The notes: a model not told the origin generated them from the sequence alone. A stretch of DNA of 64,000 nucleotides from Streptomonospora mangrovi (GCF_027604915.1 NZ_JAJAQC010000016.1:62001-126000), one strand, 5' to 3'; shown: positions 27,966 through 37,204, counted from the stretch's first letter. Numbers and translations: made by a program.

Positions 27966-29171
27966 GTGCGCGACGCACTGTCAGAACACCGGGAAGAAGG
28001 GGAGGACACCGCCGCCCGGCGGACCGAGCTGGCCCAGGCGCGGCGGATCGTCGTCAAGGTGGGGTCGTCCTCGCTGACCACCCCCGCCGGCGACATCGAC
28101 CGCGACCGCATCGGCGAACTCGCCGACGTGCTGGCCGAGCGCCGGGCCGCCGGCGCCGAGGTCGTGCTGGTGTCCTCGGGGGCGGTGGCGGCGGGGCTGG
28201 GCCCGATGGGCCTGCCCGCCCGCCCCCGCGACCTCGCCACCCAGCAGGCCGCGGCGAGTGTCGGCCAGGGCCTGCTCATCGCCCACTACACCGCCGCGTT
28301 CGCCCGCCACGGGCTCACCGCCGCCCAGGTGCTGCTCACCGTCGAGGACATGATCCGCCGGGTGCAGCACCGCAACGCCCAGCGCACGCTGCGCCGGCTG
28401 CTGGACATCGGGGCCATGCCCATCGTCAACGAGAACGACACGGTGGCCACCCACGAGATCCGCTTCGGTGACAACGACCGGCTGGCCGCGCTGGTGGCGC
28501 ACCTGCTGCGGGCCGACGCGCTGGTGCTGCTTTCCGACGTCGACGCCCTCTACGACGGCAACCCCGCCCGGCCCGGCGCGCGGCGCATCGCCCGCGTGGC
28601 GGCGGCCGCCGACCTCGACGGCGTGGACATCGGCAGCGCCGGGCGGCGCGGGGTGGGCACCGGCGGCATGGTCACCAAGGTGGACTCCGCGCGGATCGCC
28701 ACCGAGGCGGGCGTGCCCACCGTGCTGACCTCGGCGGCCAACGCCCGCGCCGCGCTGGCGGGCGCGCCCGTGGGCACCCTGTTCACCGCCCGGGCGCGGC
28801 GGCGGCCCTCCACCCGGCAGCTCTGGCTGGCCCACGCCACCACCGCGCGGGGCAGCATCGTGCTCGACCCCGGCGCGGTGCGGGCGGTCGTCGGCTCCCA
28901 CGCCTCGCTGCTGCCGGCCGGGGTGGTCAAGGTCGAGGGCGACTTCTCGGCCGGCGACCCCGTGGACCTGCGCGCCGAGGACGGCACGGTGGTGGCGCGC
29001 GGCCTGGTCAACTACGACGCGGCCGAGGTCCCCGACCTGATGGGCCGCTCCACCCGGTGGCTGGCCCGCGAGCTGGGGCCCGACTACGAGCGCGAGATCG
29101 TGCACCGCGACGACCTGGTGCTGCTGGTGCGCGACGGCGAGCGGGTGGCCGGGCCACCGGGCCGGCCCTAG
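27966..29171 (+). CDS. proB: Glutamate 5-kinase
   Basis: First step of proline synthesis: ATP-dependent phosphorylation of glutamate. The 401-residue protein has the amino acid kinase domain (IVVKVGSSSLT, VSSGAVAAG, VNENDTV, SDVDALY, GTGGMVTKV) and a C-terminal PUA domain from about 290. GTG 27966 follows AAGGGAAG. Its partner proA lies 760 bp downstream with two small genes between them. ProB with a PUA domain is usually feedback-inhibited by proline. Confidence 0.95.
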   Translation: MRDALSEHREEGEDTAARRTELAQARRIVVKVGSSSLTTPAGDIDRDRIGELADVLAERRAAGAEVVLVSSGAVAAGLGPMGLPARPRDLATQQAAASVGQGLLIAHYTAAFARHGLTAAQVLLTVEDMIRRVQHRNAQRTLRRLLDIGAMPIVNENDTVATHEIRFGDNDRLAALVAHLLRADALVLLSDVDALYDGNPARPGARRIARVAAAADLDGVDIGSAGRRGVGTGGMVTKVDSARIATEAGVPTVLTSAANARAALAGAPVGTLFTARARRRPSTRQLWLAHATTARGSIVLDPGAVRAVVGSHASLLPAGVVKVEGDFSAGDPVDLRAEDGTVVARGLVNYDAAEVPDLMGRSTRWLARELGPDYEREIVHRDDLVLLVRDGERVAGPPGRP

Positions 29172-29292
29172 CCGCGGGGCCGCCCCCGCGCGCCGGGGCC
29201 GGGCCGGCTGGGCCCGGGTCGGCCCTGGTCGGCGCGGTGGCGGGCGCGGCGCGCGCTCCGCGCGTCGCCCGGTGGGGGTGCGGCCCCGCCAC

Positions 29293-29298
29293 TAGGCT
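29293..29298 (+). promoter_or_regulatory. -10 box of a leaderless small gene
   Basis: TAGGCT ends 6 nt before the ATG at 29305, so transcription would start at or next to the start codon. No ribosome binding site is present. Confidence 0.5.
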
Positions 29299-29304
29299 GG
29301 CGCA

Positions 29305-29568
29305 ATGATGTCCGCCACCCACGAGTTCGACACCGAGCTGCTGTACGAGGGCCGTGTGGTGACCCTGGGCGCCGTGACCTACCGGGGGCGCACGGTGCTG
29401 CGGCCGGGACCCGACCGGTTCGCGCCGCTGCGGCGCTGGGCGCAGGACCTCGCCGACCTGCTCGGCGGGCCGGTGACCTGGCGGGCCAGCTCCGGGGGCG
29501 GGGTGGTGGAGGAGGGCACGGTCGCTCCGGCGCCGCGCGCCGCCGTGGGCGCTCCGCGGGCGCGCTGA
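29305..29568 (+). CDS. Small hypothetical protein
   Basis: An 87-residue protein I do not recognise. The first 65 residues form a plausible folded domain with alternating charged and hydrophobic positions (ELLYEGRVVTLGAVTYRGRTVL, then RRWAQDLADLL); the tail is Ala/Pro/Arg-rich. No signal peptide or membrane helix. The start is supported only by a -10 box placed for a leaderless mRNA; ATG 29308 is equally possible. It is in the proB-proA interval. Confidence 0.5.
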   Translation: MMSATHEFDTELLYEGRVVTLGAVTYRGRTVLRPGPDRFAPLRRWAQDLADLLGGPVTWRASSGGGVVEEGTVAPAPRAAVGAPRAR

Positions 29569-29617
29569 GGGGCACCCGCGGAGCCGTGCCGCTCTGACTA
29601 TGCCGTCGGCCGGCGGT

Positions 29618-29719
29618 TCAGAGGCGGCGGGCGCTCTCGGCGCCGCATTTGGAGCAGTGGAACTTGCGGTCTTGGCCTAAGACCCAGTCGTGCTCTCCTC
29701 CGTTGGGACACGCGGACAT
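29618..29719 (-). CDS. 33-residue zinc-ribbon-like microprotein
   Basis: On the minus strand a 33-residue frame runs from ATG to TGA. It has [12 protein letters not shown] at the start and FHCSKCG near the end: Cys4, Cys22 and Cys25 with His10 could bind one zinc. A clean AGGTGG ribosome site lies 5 nt before the ATG (29725-29730). Length, Cys pattern and ribosome site argue for a real gene. Similar tiny Cys-containing proteins occur in actinomycetes, but I know no function. It is opposite in direction to proA. Confidence 0.6.
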   Translation of the reverse strand: MSACPNGGEHDWVLGQDRKFHCSKCGAESARRL

Positions 29720-29931
29720 GGACACCACCTAAGCTCTCGGCGAGCAACCTGGCGCCGTCACCGTACCCGGTGGATGCCCGGACTGTCTGGGAAATCGCGA
29801 AAGCTCCTCGCGTCGGCCCGGCGGCGCCGCACCCTCGGCGAACGCGCCCCGAGCCCTCGGCGCGCCACGACATAAGCTGGGCGCAGGCAGCGCCCATCCC
29901 CCTAATGCGACCTGGAAAGCGAAACACCACC

Positions 29932-31188
29932 ATGAGTGACATCGAGCGCGAGGTCCGCGCCTGCGCGGAGCGGGCCCAAGACGCCGCGGCGGACCTCGCG
30001 CCGCTGAGCCGCGCGGTGAAGGACGAGGCCCTGCTGGCGATGGCCGACGCGCTGAGCGCCGAGGCCGAGTCGATCGTGCGGGCCAACACCGAGGACGTCG
30101 AGCGCGCCCGCGCCGGCGGCGTGAGCGAGGCGATGATCGACCGGCTCACGCTGACGGCCGACCGCGTCGGGGCCATCGCCGACGCCGTGCGCGCCATCGC
30201 CGAGCTGCCCGACCCGGTGGGCGAGGTCGTGCGCGGCACGGTGCTGCCCAACGGGCTGGAGCTGCGCCAGATCCGGGTGCCGCTGGGGGTCATCGGGATC
30301 ATCTACGAGGGCCGGCCCAACGTCACCGCCGACGCCGCCGCGCTGTGCCTCAAGAGCGGCAACGCCGCGCTGCTGCGGGGGTCGTCCTCGGCCTACTCCT
30401 CCAACACCCGCATCGTGGAGGTGCTGCGCGGCGCCCTGGCCAAGGCCGGCCTGCCGCTGGACGCGGTGCAGTTGGTGCCGGGGTCGGGCCGCGACTCCGC
30501 CCAGGCGCTGATGCGCGCCCGCGGCCTGGTCGACGTGCTGATCCCGCGCGGTGGCGGCTCGCTGATCCAGACGGTGGTGCGGGAGTCCACGGTGCCGGTG
30601 ATCGAGACCGGCGAGGGCAACTGCCACGTCTACGTCGACTCCGCCGCCGACCTGGACATGGCGCTGGCCATCGCGGTGAACTCCAAGACCCAGCGGCTGT
30701 CCACCTGCAACACCGCCGAGACGCTGCTGGTGCACGCCGAGGTCGCCGACGCGTTCCTGCCGCGCGCGATCGCGGCGCTGCGCGAGTTGGGGGTGACCCT
30801 GCACGGCGACGAGCGGGTGCGCGCCCACGACGACGCGGTGGTCGCGGCCACCGAGGAGGACTGGCGCACCGAGTACCTGTCGGCGGATCTGGCGGTGAAG
30901 GTGGTGGACTCCCTGGACGACGCGGTCGCCCACATCCGGCGCTACTCCACCTCCCACACCGAGGCGATCGTCACCGACTCCCAGGCGGCGGCGCGCTGGT
31001 TCGTGTCGCGGGTGGACTCCGCGGCCGTCATGGTGAACGCCTCGACCCGGTTCACCGACGGCGGGGAGTTCGGGTTCGGCGCGGAGATCGGGATCTCCAA
31101 CCAGAAGCTGCACGCGCGCGGCCCGATGGGCTTGCAGGAGATGACCTCGACCAAGTACGTGGTGACCGGCGAGGGCCACCTGCGCTAG
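29932..31188 (+). CDS. proA: Glutamate-5-semialdehyde dehydrogenase (gamma-glutamyl phosphate reductase)
   Basis: Second proline step, NADPH reduction of gamma-glutamyl phosphate. 418 residues of the aldehyde dehydrogenase superfamily, with [12 protein letters not shown], the catalytic Cys259 in STCNTAE, and [24 protein letters not shown] near the end. The ATG at 29932 begins MSDIEREV; the frame is open upstream, but this start gives family length. The ribosome site is weak (GGAAAGCGA). TAAGCT 55 bp upstream is a possible -10. Confidence 0.96.
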   Translation: MSDIEREVRACAERAQDAAADLAPLSRAVKDEALLAMADALSAEAESIVRANTEDVERARAGGVSEAMIDRLTLTADRVGAIADAVRAIAELPDPVGEVVRGTVLPNGLELRQIRVPLGVIGIIYEGRPNVTADAAALCLKSGNAALLRGSSSAYSSNTRIVEVLRGALAKAGLPLDAVQLVPGSGRDSAQALMRARGLVDVLIPRGGGSLIQTVVRESTVPVIETGEGNCHVYVDSAADLDMALAIAVNSKTQRLSTCNTAETLLVHAEVADAFLPRAIAALRELGVTLHGDERVRAHDDAVVAATEEDWRTEYLSADLAVKVVDSLDDAVAHIRRYSTSHTEAIVTDSQAAARWFVSRVDSAAVMVNASTRFTDGGEFGFGAEIGISNQKLHARGPMGLQEMTSTKYVVTGEGHLR

Positions 31189-31289
31189 AGGTGTGCACCC
31201 GGCCGCCGCGCGGTGCGGCGGCCGGGTGTGGCCAGGAACGGTCGGATGGCGGGCGCGCGGTCCGGGCGCGGGGCACAGGCCCGCGGGCC

Positions 31290-32360
31290 TCAGGAGGACG
31301 AGGACGAGGAGCCGGCGTTGGAGTCGGTGCGGCGGGTGCCGGCGCTCTTCCAGCGGTCGGCGACGGTGTCGAAGATGCGGCCGCCGGCGCTGGCGGCGCT
31401 GCCGGCGACGTCGCGCAGGGTGCCCAGCAGGGGGTCCTCGCTGCGCTCCCAGGACTCGCGGTAGGAGTTGGCGGCGCTGCGCGCCTCCTCGCCGACGTTG
31501 GCGGTGCGGTCGGAGTCGCGGCGCGGGTAGTCGCCGTTGATGATGCGCTGGTAGTCGCCGTTGTCCAGCCACCGGGTCAGCTCGGCCATGCGGATGACCG
31601 CGAACGGGTGGGTCTGGCCCATCAGGCTGAGCAGCTTGATGAGGCTGTCGCGGGCGTCGCCGCCGCGCTCGTACTCGCGCGCCTGCTCCAGGAAGGAGTC
31701 GGGGTTCATCTCGGCCAGGCGGGAGCCGCCGGCCAGCTTCATCAGCGCCCGCTTGGCGGCGTCGGGGTTCTGCCCGGCCAGCACGCCGGCGCGGTCGCAG
31801 GAGAGTTCGGACTTGCGGTACCACTCCTCCAGCGCCGTGACGATGGCGCGGATGCCGATGTAGCCCAGCGGGATCCAGGCCACCCGGGCGGCCAGGCGGA
31901 TCAGGGCGAGCAGCATGGTGCGGTAGACGGCGTGGCCGGAGAGGATGTGGCCGACCTCGTGGCCGACGACGAACCGCTGCTCCTCGGCGTCGAGGAGGTC
32001 GAACAGGCCGGTGGTCATGACGATGAACGGCTTGTGGCTGCCGATCGCCATGGCGTTGGGCCGGGGGTTCATCTGGATGTACAGCTCGGGGACCTCGTCC
32101 AGGTCCAGGATGTAGGCGGCGTCGCGGACGTAGTTGTGGACCTCGGGGAACTGCTGCTCGTTCACCCGCACGGCGCTGGAGAGGAACATCAGCCGCAGGG
32201 CGCGTTCGTTGAACAGGCCCGAGAGCCGCTTGAAGACCTCGTCGAACCCGCGCAGCGACCGCAGCGCGACCAGCGCGCCCCGGTCGGCCGGGTGCTCGTA
32301 GGCCCGGGAGCTTATGTTTTCGAGTCGGACGCGTGCGCGGTCCGGAGCGTTGGTGGCCAT
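31290..32360 (-). CDS. M48-family zinc metallopeptidase, membrane-associated
   Basis: A 356-residue protein with the zinc motif HEVGH (134-138) and the third ligand Glu185 in SELSCD, as in M48 (HtpX/Ste24-like) peptidases. Two hydrophobic stretches between the motifs (about 146-175) may hold it in the membrane. The N terminus lacks a signal peptide; the last 20 residues are Ser-rich. The family degrades damaged membrane proteins or processes peptides. It sits between proA and nadD on the opposite strand, as in other actinomycetes. Confidence 0.88.
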   Translation of the reverse strand: MATNAPDRARVRLENISSRAYEHPADRGALVALRSLRGFDEVFKRLSGLFNERALRLMFLSSAVRVNEQQFPEVHNYVRDAAYILDLDEVPELYIQMNPRPNAMAIGSHKPFIVMTTGLFDLLDAEEQRFVVGHEVGHILSGHAVYRTMLLALIRLAARVAWIPLGYIGIRAIVTALEEWYRKSELSCDRAGVLAGQNPDAAKRALMKLAGGSRLAEMNPDSFLEQAREYERGGDARDSLIKLLSLMGQTHPFAVIRMAELTRWLDNGDYQRIINGDYPRRDSDRTANVGEEARSAANSYRESWERSEDPLLGTLRDVAGSAASAGGRIFDTVADRWKSAGTRRTDSNAGSSSSSS

Positions 32361-32605
32361 GTCGGCATGCTATGCGTCGGGGCTGCGCGGCGCCACGGTT
32401 CCGGCCAACGAGATATGACGCGATTTTTCGGCCCCCTCGGGGTACCGGCGGGGTAGGGAGCCGGGCGGGTGGGCGGCGTCGGTTAGTCTCGGCGTAGTCA
32501 GTGCCAAAGCGTGCAAAACCAGCGAAATCCGCACAACGCGCGCGACCGCGCGGCGGGCGGAGCCGCCCGATGGGGGCGCCGAGAAGACGAGGAACGGAGC
32601 GGCAC

Positions 32606-33259
32606 GTGGCCAGTGAACCGACCGGTGCGAACGGCGCGTTCTCCCACGCGGAGCGCCGGCGCCGGAGTCCGCGCCGCGTGGGGATCATGGGCGGCACCTT
32701 CGACCCCATCCACCACGGGCACCTCGTGGCGGCCAGCGAGGTCGCGCACCTCTTCCACCTCGACGAGGTCGTGTTCGTGCCCACGGGCCGGCCCTACCAG
32801 AAGGACCTCGACAAGGTCACCTCGGCCGAGGACCGCTACCTCATGACGGTCATCGCCACCGCCGAGAACCCCCAGTTCAGCGTGAGCCGCATCGAGATCG
32901 ACCGCGAGGGCCCCACCTACACCATCGACACCCTGCGCGAGCTGCGGCGCCACTACGGCCCCGAGATCGAGTTGTTCTTCATCACCGGCGCCGACGCCCT
33001 GGGCGCTATTCTGAGCTGGCACAACGTGGATGAACTCTTCGATCTCGCGCATTTCGTAGGCTGTAACCGCCCCGGGCACCGGCTCACCGACTCCGGGTTG
33101 CCCGACGGCAAGGTCAGCCTGGTGGAGGTCCCGGCCCTGGCGATCTCGTCGTCGGAGTGCCGGGAGCGCGTCCGCAAGGGCGAACCGATCTGGTACCTGG
33201 TGCCCGACGGCATCGTCCGCTACATCACCAAGACCGGGCTCTACCTCGACGCGGGGTAG
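32606..33259 (+). CDS. nadD: Nicotinate-nucleotide adenylyltransferase
   Basis: Joins nicotinate mononucleotide and ATP to deamido-NAD in NAD synthesis. The 217-residue product has the nucleotidyltransferase motif [11 protein letters not shown] (29-39) and the C-terminal [10 protein letters not shown] motif. GTG 32606 has GGAG at 32596-32599. An upstream in-frame GTG (32501), which lies 11 nt past TAGTCT, would add 35 basic residues and is less likely. rsfS follows after 27 bp, the usual pair. Confidence 0.94.
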   Translation: MASEPTGANGAFSHAERRRRSPRRVGIMGGTFDPIHHGHLVAASEVAHLFHLDEVVFVPTGRPYQKDLDKVTSAEDRYLMTVIATAENPQFSVSRIEIDREGPTYTIDTLRELRRHYGPEIELFFITGADALGAILSWHNVDELFDLAHFVGCNRPGHRLTDSGLPDGKVSLVEVPALAISSSECRERVRKGEPIWYLVPDGIVRYITKTGLYLDAG

Positions 33260-33286
33260 CCGCCCAAGAGAGGCTGCTGCGACATC

Positions 33287-33685
33287 GTGTCCGCCACCGA
33301 ACGGGCCGTCGGGCTCGTGAACATCGCCGCCGAGGCGGCGGCCGACAAGCTCGCCCAGGAGATCATCGCCTACGACGTCAGCGACCAGCTCGTCATCACC
33401 GACGCGTTCGTCCTGTGCTCGGCGCCCAACGACCGCCAGGTCCGCGCCATCGTGGACGAGGTCGAGGAGCGGCTGCGCAAGGAGGGCGGCGTCAAGCCGG
33501 TCCGCCGCGAGGGGGAGCGCGACGGCCGCTGGGTGCTCCTCGACTACGCCGACATCGTCGTGCACATCCAGCACGAGGAGGAGCGCGGCCACTACGGCCT
33601 GGAGCGGCTGTGGAAGGACTGCCCGCGCATCGGGCTGCCGGAGTCCGCGCAGGGCGCCCGCCGCTCCGAGGCGAACGGGGCGTGA
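33287..33685 (+). CDS. rsfS: Ribosome silencing factor
   Basis: RsfS (DUF143) binds L14 and blocks subunit joining when nutrients are low. The 132-residue product shows the family patterns ITDAFVLCSAPNDRQVRAI, GRWVLLDYADIVVHI and the final YYGLERLW-like segment (HYGLERLWKDCP). GTG start after AGAGAGG. Its stop overlaps the next gene by GTGA. Confidence 0.95.
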   Translation: MSATERAVGLVNIAAEAAADKLAQEIIAYDVSDQLVITDAFVLCSAPNDRQVRAIVDEVEERLRKEGGVKPVRREGERDGRWVLLDYADIVVHIQHEEERGHYGLERLWKDCPRIGLPESAQGARRSEANGA

Positions 33686-34353
33686 GCGCCGCGACCCCGG
33701 CCGCGGGCGGCGGCGGGGCCGTGGCCGACACGGTCGAGACCCGCCGCGTCCTGTGCTGGCGGCACGGGCAGACCGCGTGGAACGCCGAGAAGCGCTTCCA
33801 GGGCCAGACCGACATCCCGCTCAACGAGCGCGGGCTGGCCCAGGCCGAGCGCGCCGCCGGGCTGCTGGCGCGGCTGCGGCCCGACGCCATCGTGTCCTCC
33901 GACCTCAGCCGGGCGGCCACCACGGCCGGGTTCCTGGCCCGGGCCACCGGGCTGCGGGTGGAGCTGGACAAGGGGCTGCGGGAGCGGTTCGGCGGCCAGT
34001 GGGAGGGGCTGACCACGCCCGAGATCCGCGAGCGCTGGCCCGAGGAGAACGCCCGCATGGAGATCCCCGACGGCGAGGACATCCTGGCCGTGGGGGAGCG
34101 GGTGCAGGAGGCGATCCTGCGCGCCCTGCCGCGCGTGCCCGAGGGCGGCCTGCTGGTGGTGGTCGGCCACGGTGCGGCGCTGCGCGCGGGCATCAACCGG
34201 ATGATCGGCCTGCCGCCGGAGATCCGCCAGGCCCTGGGCCCGATCGGCAACTGCGCCTGGTCGGTGCTGGGCCCCCGGGGCGACGCCTGGCGCCTGCTGG
34301 AGCACAACGCCACCAGCCTGCCGGAGACCCACCCCCTCAGCGACGACCGCTGA
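33682..34353 (+). CDS. Histidine phosphatase family protein
   Basis: A 223-residue phosphoglycerate-mutase-like phosphatase with the phospho-acceptor motif RHGQTAWN (27-34), the acid residue region LRERFGGQWEG and the second catalytic His163 in VVGHGAA. The substrate is not apparent; in this place actinomycetes often carry a glucosyl-3-phosphoglycerate or similar phosphatase. The GTG overlaps the rsfS stop; GTG 33721 is an alternative that removes a Gly/Ala-rich start. Confidence 0.9.
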   Translation: MSAATPAAGGGGAVADTVETRRVLCWRHGQTAWNAEKRFQGQTDIPLNERGLAQAERAAGLLARLRPDAIVSSDLSRAATTAGFLARATGLRVELDKGLRERFGGQWEGLTTPEIRERWPEENARMEIPDGEDILAVGERVQEAILRALPRVPEGGLLVVVGHGAALRAGINRMIGLPPEIRQALGPIGNCAWSVLGPRGDAWRLLEHNATSLPETHPLSDDR

Positions 34354-34426
34354 GGCGACGCCCCGGCCGCCGAGGAGGGCGGGGGGCGACGCCGAAGCGG
34401 CGGCGGGTGCCGCGCCGGTTATCCGT

Positions 34427-34456
34427 TTCGACGTGGGAGCCGGTTTCCGCTATTGT
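34427..34456 (+). promoter_or_regulatory. Promoter of tRNA-Ala copy 1
   Basis: TTCGAC (34427-34432) and TATTGT (34451-34456) with an 18-bp spacer, 44 bp before the tRNA. The transcribed leader can fold into a stem of GTGCTGCC with GGCGGCAC. Confidence 0.5.
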
Positions 34457-34499
34457 TCTGGTGCTGCCGAGGTGGAGAAACCTCAGGCGGCACCCGTTC

Positions 34500-34572
34500 G
34501 GGGCTATGGCGCAGTTGGTAGCGCGCCTCCATGGCATGGAGGAGGTCTGGGGTTCGAATCCCCATAGCTCCA
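34500..34572 (+). tRNA. tRNA-Ala(GGC), copy 1
   Basis: 73-nt cloverleaf, anticodon loop ATGGCAT giving GGC. The acceptor stem GGGGCTA/TAGCTCC contains the G3:U70 pair that identifies alanine tRNAs. Discriminator A; CCA is not encoded. The sequence is identical to copies at 37223 and 37700. Confidence 0.97.
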
Positions 34573-34593
34573 CCTCAGTTGAGAAGTTGCCAC

Positions 34594-34619
34594 CATGCCC
34601 CGCCCGGCTGCGGGGCATG
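34594..34619 (+). terminator. Hairpin after tRNA-Ala copy 1
   Basis: Perfect 10-bp stem CATGCCCCGC/GCGGGGCATG with a 6-nt loop, then TTCGCGTCCGGCCCC. Both stem and following bases resemble the terminator after tRNA-Ala copy 3. Confidence 0.65.
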
Positions 34620-34809
34620 TTCGCGTCCGGCCCCTTTTGAGGGGCTGAGCTTCCGCCGTGATGGGTGGGCGAGGACTGTGGCTGCCTGGTTCCGCTGGGA
34701 CTCGGTATGGTTTCGTCTTCTTCGACGGTGGTCGTGCGAACAAGGCGGGTTGAGCCTGCGACGTGCTGCTGTTCTGATCTTGATATTCCGGGCTCCGATG
34801 TGGCCGGCG

Positions 34810-35667
34810 CTAGGGGTGTGTGCGGTATTTCGCTCGCGGTCGCGGCGATTCGGTCAGGGATGTGAGCAGGGCGAGCCGGTCGGCGCTTTCTGGATGCGCA
34901 TCGGTGGGATGGTAGACCACCAGTAGTTGGTCGCCGGTGTCGTCGACGGCGAGCTTGGAGATGTTCAGCTCCATTGGACCGACCTGTGGGTGGTCGATGC
35001 GGACGGGCCCGCCCCTGACCGGTCCCACGTGGTGGCGTGCCCAGGCTTGACGGAACGCCTCGCTGGCTGCGGAGAGTTCTCCGGCGAGCTCTGCGATCCG
35101 CGGATCGTCGAGATCCGCCCCGATGCGCTTGCGGAACATGGCGACCATTTCGCGCTGATCAAGGTGTACGCGCTCGTCCGTGTTGAGAAAAACCTCGCGC
35201 AGCAGGTTCACACCTGGTCTGAACGCCGGCGACAGCGCGATGGCGAGCGGGTTGCTGGTGAGCACGTCGAGATACCGCCCGGTGACGAACGCGGGGAAGC
35301 TGATCGAGCCGACGAGCTCAACGATCCTGGGGGTGACCGCTTCGCGGCGCCGGGTTCTGCGACGCGGTCGTGGGGCCGTCGCGCCGAGTGCGAAAACATG
35401 TTCAGTAGCGGGCTGGTCAAGCTGTAGCACCCGGGCGAGAGCTTCCAGTACCTGCACCGAGGGGTTCCTGTTACGCCCTTGTTCCAGACGCAGGTAGTAG
35501 TCCGAGCTGATGCCTGCGAGCATGGCCACCTCTTCGCGGCGCAGCCCCGGCACCCGACGCCGTTCGTCCTCAGGCAAGCCGACAGCCGCCGGGGAGACCA
35601 GTCCGCGCCGTGCTCGCAGGTAATCACCCAAGCTGTTGGCGCCACTTCCATCAGAGCCGTTCACCAT
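34810..35667 (-). CDS. XRE-type regulator with MmyB-like sensor domain
   Basis: A 285-residue transcription regulator. An N-terminal helix-turn-helix (about 12-82: VPGLRREEVAMLAGISSDYYLRLEQGR) is followed by an MmyB-like ligand domain (RYLDVLTSNPLAIAL, VFLNTDERVH, ELSAASEAFRQAWARHHV). In actinomycetes this family typically controls an adjacent divergent oxidoreductase gene, as here. A -10 box (TACCAT on the minus strand, 35674-35679) ends 6 nt before the ATG, with no ribosome site, so the mRNA is probably leaderless. The gene and its neighbour are less GC-rich than the window, suggesting transfer. Confidence 0.9.
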   Translation of the reverse strand: MVNGSDGSGANSLGDYLRARRGLVSPAAVGLPEDERRRVPGLRREEVAMLAGISSDYYLRLEQGRNRNPSVQVLEALARVLQLDQPATEHVFALGATAPRPRRRTRRREAVTPRIVELVGSISFPAFVTGRYLDVLTSNPLAIALSPAFRPGVNLLREVFLNTDERVHLDQREMVAMFRKRIGADLDDPRIAELAGELSAASEAFRQAWARHHVGPVRGGPVRIDHPQVGPMELNISKLAVDDTGDQLLVVYHPTDAHPESADRLALLTSLTESPRPRAKYRTHP

Positions 35668-35813
35668 CGGTCAATGGTAGTTCCGGCGGTGCGGGGTTGA
35701 CTGGTCCTGTCACTCCCAGGAGCGAGGTGGCCTTCCCCCTAAGCCGAGGGACCCTCATAGTGATCTCGCGAGCTGCCCATTGAGCATTGCCACACCAGCT
35801 TGGAGGAGGCCCT

Positions 35814-36569
35814 GTGCCTGCGAACCGCGTCGCGTTGATCACCGGAGCCAACCAAGGAATGGGTGAACAGGTCGCCAAGGAACTGGCCGCAGACGGAGCC
35901 GCGGTCTTCATCGGGTCCCGCGATCTCGCTCGAGGTCAGACCGCGGCTGCCGAGATCGGCGAGGGTGCGGTCGCAGTCCGGCTCGATGTAACCGATGCCG
36001 CCTCGATCGCCGCAGCCGCCGATCAGATCCGCGAGAAGGCCGGCCGACTCGACCTGCTGGTGAACAACGCCGCCATCTCCACCACTCACGCCCAGATGTC
36101 CGGCATGGCCGAACTACGCGCGGCGTCCAAGCCCAGCATTGTCTCCTTGGACGAGGTGCGGGCCGTCTGGGAGGTCAACGTCTTCGGCGCGCTGGCGGTC
36201 TATCAGGCCATGCTGCCGCTGCTGCGGGAGTCACCGGACGCGCGCATCGTCAACGTCACCAGCGCACTGGGATCACTCACCACCGTCGCCGATCCGCGCT
36301 CCCCTCTTCACCCGGCCTTCGAACCCGTCTACGCCGCCTCGAAGACAGCGCTCAACGCAGTGACGCTCTCAATGATGATCGAACTGGAGAACACCGGCAT
36401 CAAGGTCAACCTCGTCTCACCAGGCTTCGCGAACACCGCACTGGTCAACTTCGAGGGAACGGAATCCGTCGCCGACGCCGCCCGCGAGGTGGTCCGGGTC
36501 GCCCGCCTCGGACCCGACGGCCCCTCCGGCACCTTCACCCTCTGGGAGAACGTGAACCTCCCCTGGTGA
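35814..36569 (+). CDS. Short-chain dehydrogenase/reductase
   Basis: A 251-residue SDR enzyme, NAD(P)-dependent. Cofactor motif TGANQGMG (10-17), NNAA (84-87), and catalytic Asn122, Ser150, Tyr173 and Lys177 (YAASK) are all present. The substrate cannot be predicted. GTG 35814 has GGAGGAGG at 35802-35809. It is divergent from the MmyB-like regulator with 146 bp between them, a common regulator/target pair. Lower GC than flanking housekeeping genes. Confidence 0.9.
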   Translation: MPANRVALITGANQGMGEQVAKELAADGAAVFIGSRDLARGQTAAAEIGEGAVAVRLDVTDAASIAAAADQIREKAGRLDLLVNNAAISTTHAQMSGMAELRAASKPSIVSLDEVRAVWEVNVFGALAVYQAMLPLLRESPDARIVNVTSALGSLTTVADPRSPLHPAFEPVYAASKTALNAVTLSMMIELENTGIKVNLVSPGFANTALVNFEGTESVADAAREVVRVARLGPDGPSGTFTLWENVNLPW

Positions 36570-36780
36570 CCCGGTCCAACAGGACGCACGCACCGCTTCA
36601 ACAAGACTGACGCGACTCGGCGCCCTCCCCAGCGGGCCGCCACCGAATCCGAGCAGTCGCCTCGGAACTCCCACCCACGGCTACACAAAGGGCCTCCGAG
36701 CTGGTGTGCGGGTGCCGGCATGCTGACACCAACCGCCTCGCCGCCCTCGTCCGCGACGGCGCTCACCCGAGACGGCCTGG

Positions 36781-36800
36781 GCGCGGCCGTCCGGCCGCGC
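36781..36800 (-). terminator. Hairpin after the GroES-like gene
   Basis: Perfect 9-bp stem GCGCGGCCG/CGGCCGCGC with a 2-nt apex, directly past the stop of the minus-strand GroES-like gene. The 230 bp between it and the SDR gene show no further feature. Confidence 0.5.
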
Positions 36801-36801
36801 A

Positions 36802-37125
36802 TCAAAGGTAGAGGCCGGTGCCCCGTTCGGGCGCCTCGTTGGCCACCGCGTGGATGTCGCGCTCCCGCAGGACCAGGTAGCGCTCGGCGTGCAGTTCGAC
36901 CTCGCTCTGGTCCTCGGGGTTGAACAGCACCCGGTCGCCGGTCTTGACGTGCCGGGCGCCGGTGCCGGCCCCGCAGACCTCGCCCCACACCAGCCGGGTC
37001 GCCATCTTCACGGTGTCGGGGATGACCAGACCGGCGCTGCTGCGGCGTTCGCCCTTCTCGGGGATCTCGCGGACCAGCAGGCGGTCGTGCAGCATCTGGA
37101 TCTCAAGCTTGGACTGGGACACCAC
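36802..37125 (-). CDS. Orphan GroES-like co-chaperonin
   Basis: A 107-residue Cpn10-family protein. It has the beta-barrel start (IQMLHDRLLVREIPEKG), the mobile loop region with SSAGLVIPDTVKM that contacts GroEL, and the YLVLRERDIHAV end. The N terminus (MVSQSKLE) and the C terminus (ERGTGLYL) extend the usual length slightly. No groEL gene lies nearby, so it is probably a second co-chaperonin beside the main groES-groEL operon elsewhere. It is divergent from tRNA-Ala copy 2. Confidence 0.88.
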   Translation of the reverse strand: MVSQSKLEIQMLHDRLLVREIPEKGERRSSAGLVIPDTVKMATRLVWGEVCGAGTGARHVKTGDRVLFNPEDQSEVELHAERYLVLRERDIHAVANEAPERGTGLYL

Positions 37126-37204
37126 TCCACTTTATTGGGCCCGCCCGGAACCCGAGGACCGCAGGGCCCTGCAAGACGCGGGCGCACCCGCCCCCAAGTT
37201 CCGG

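Noticed and set aside
36570-36800. Small plus-strand frames after the SDR gene
   Set aside because: No ribosome site, no domain and shorter than 70 codons; the stretch appears non-coding.
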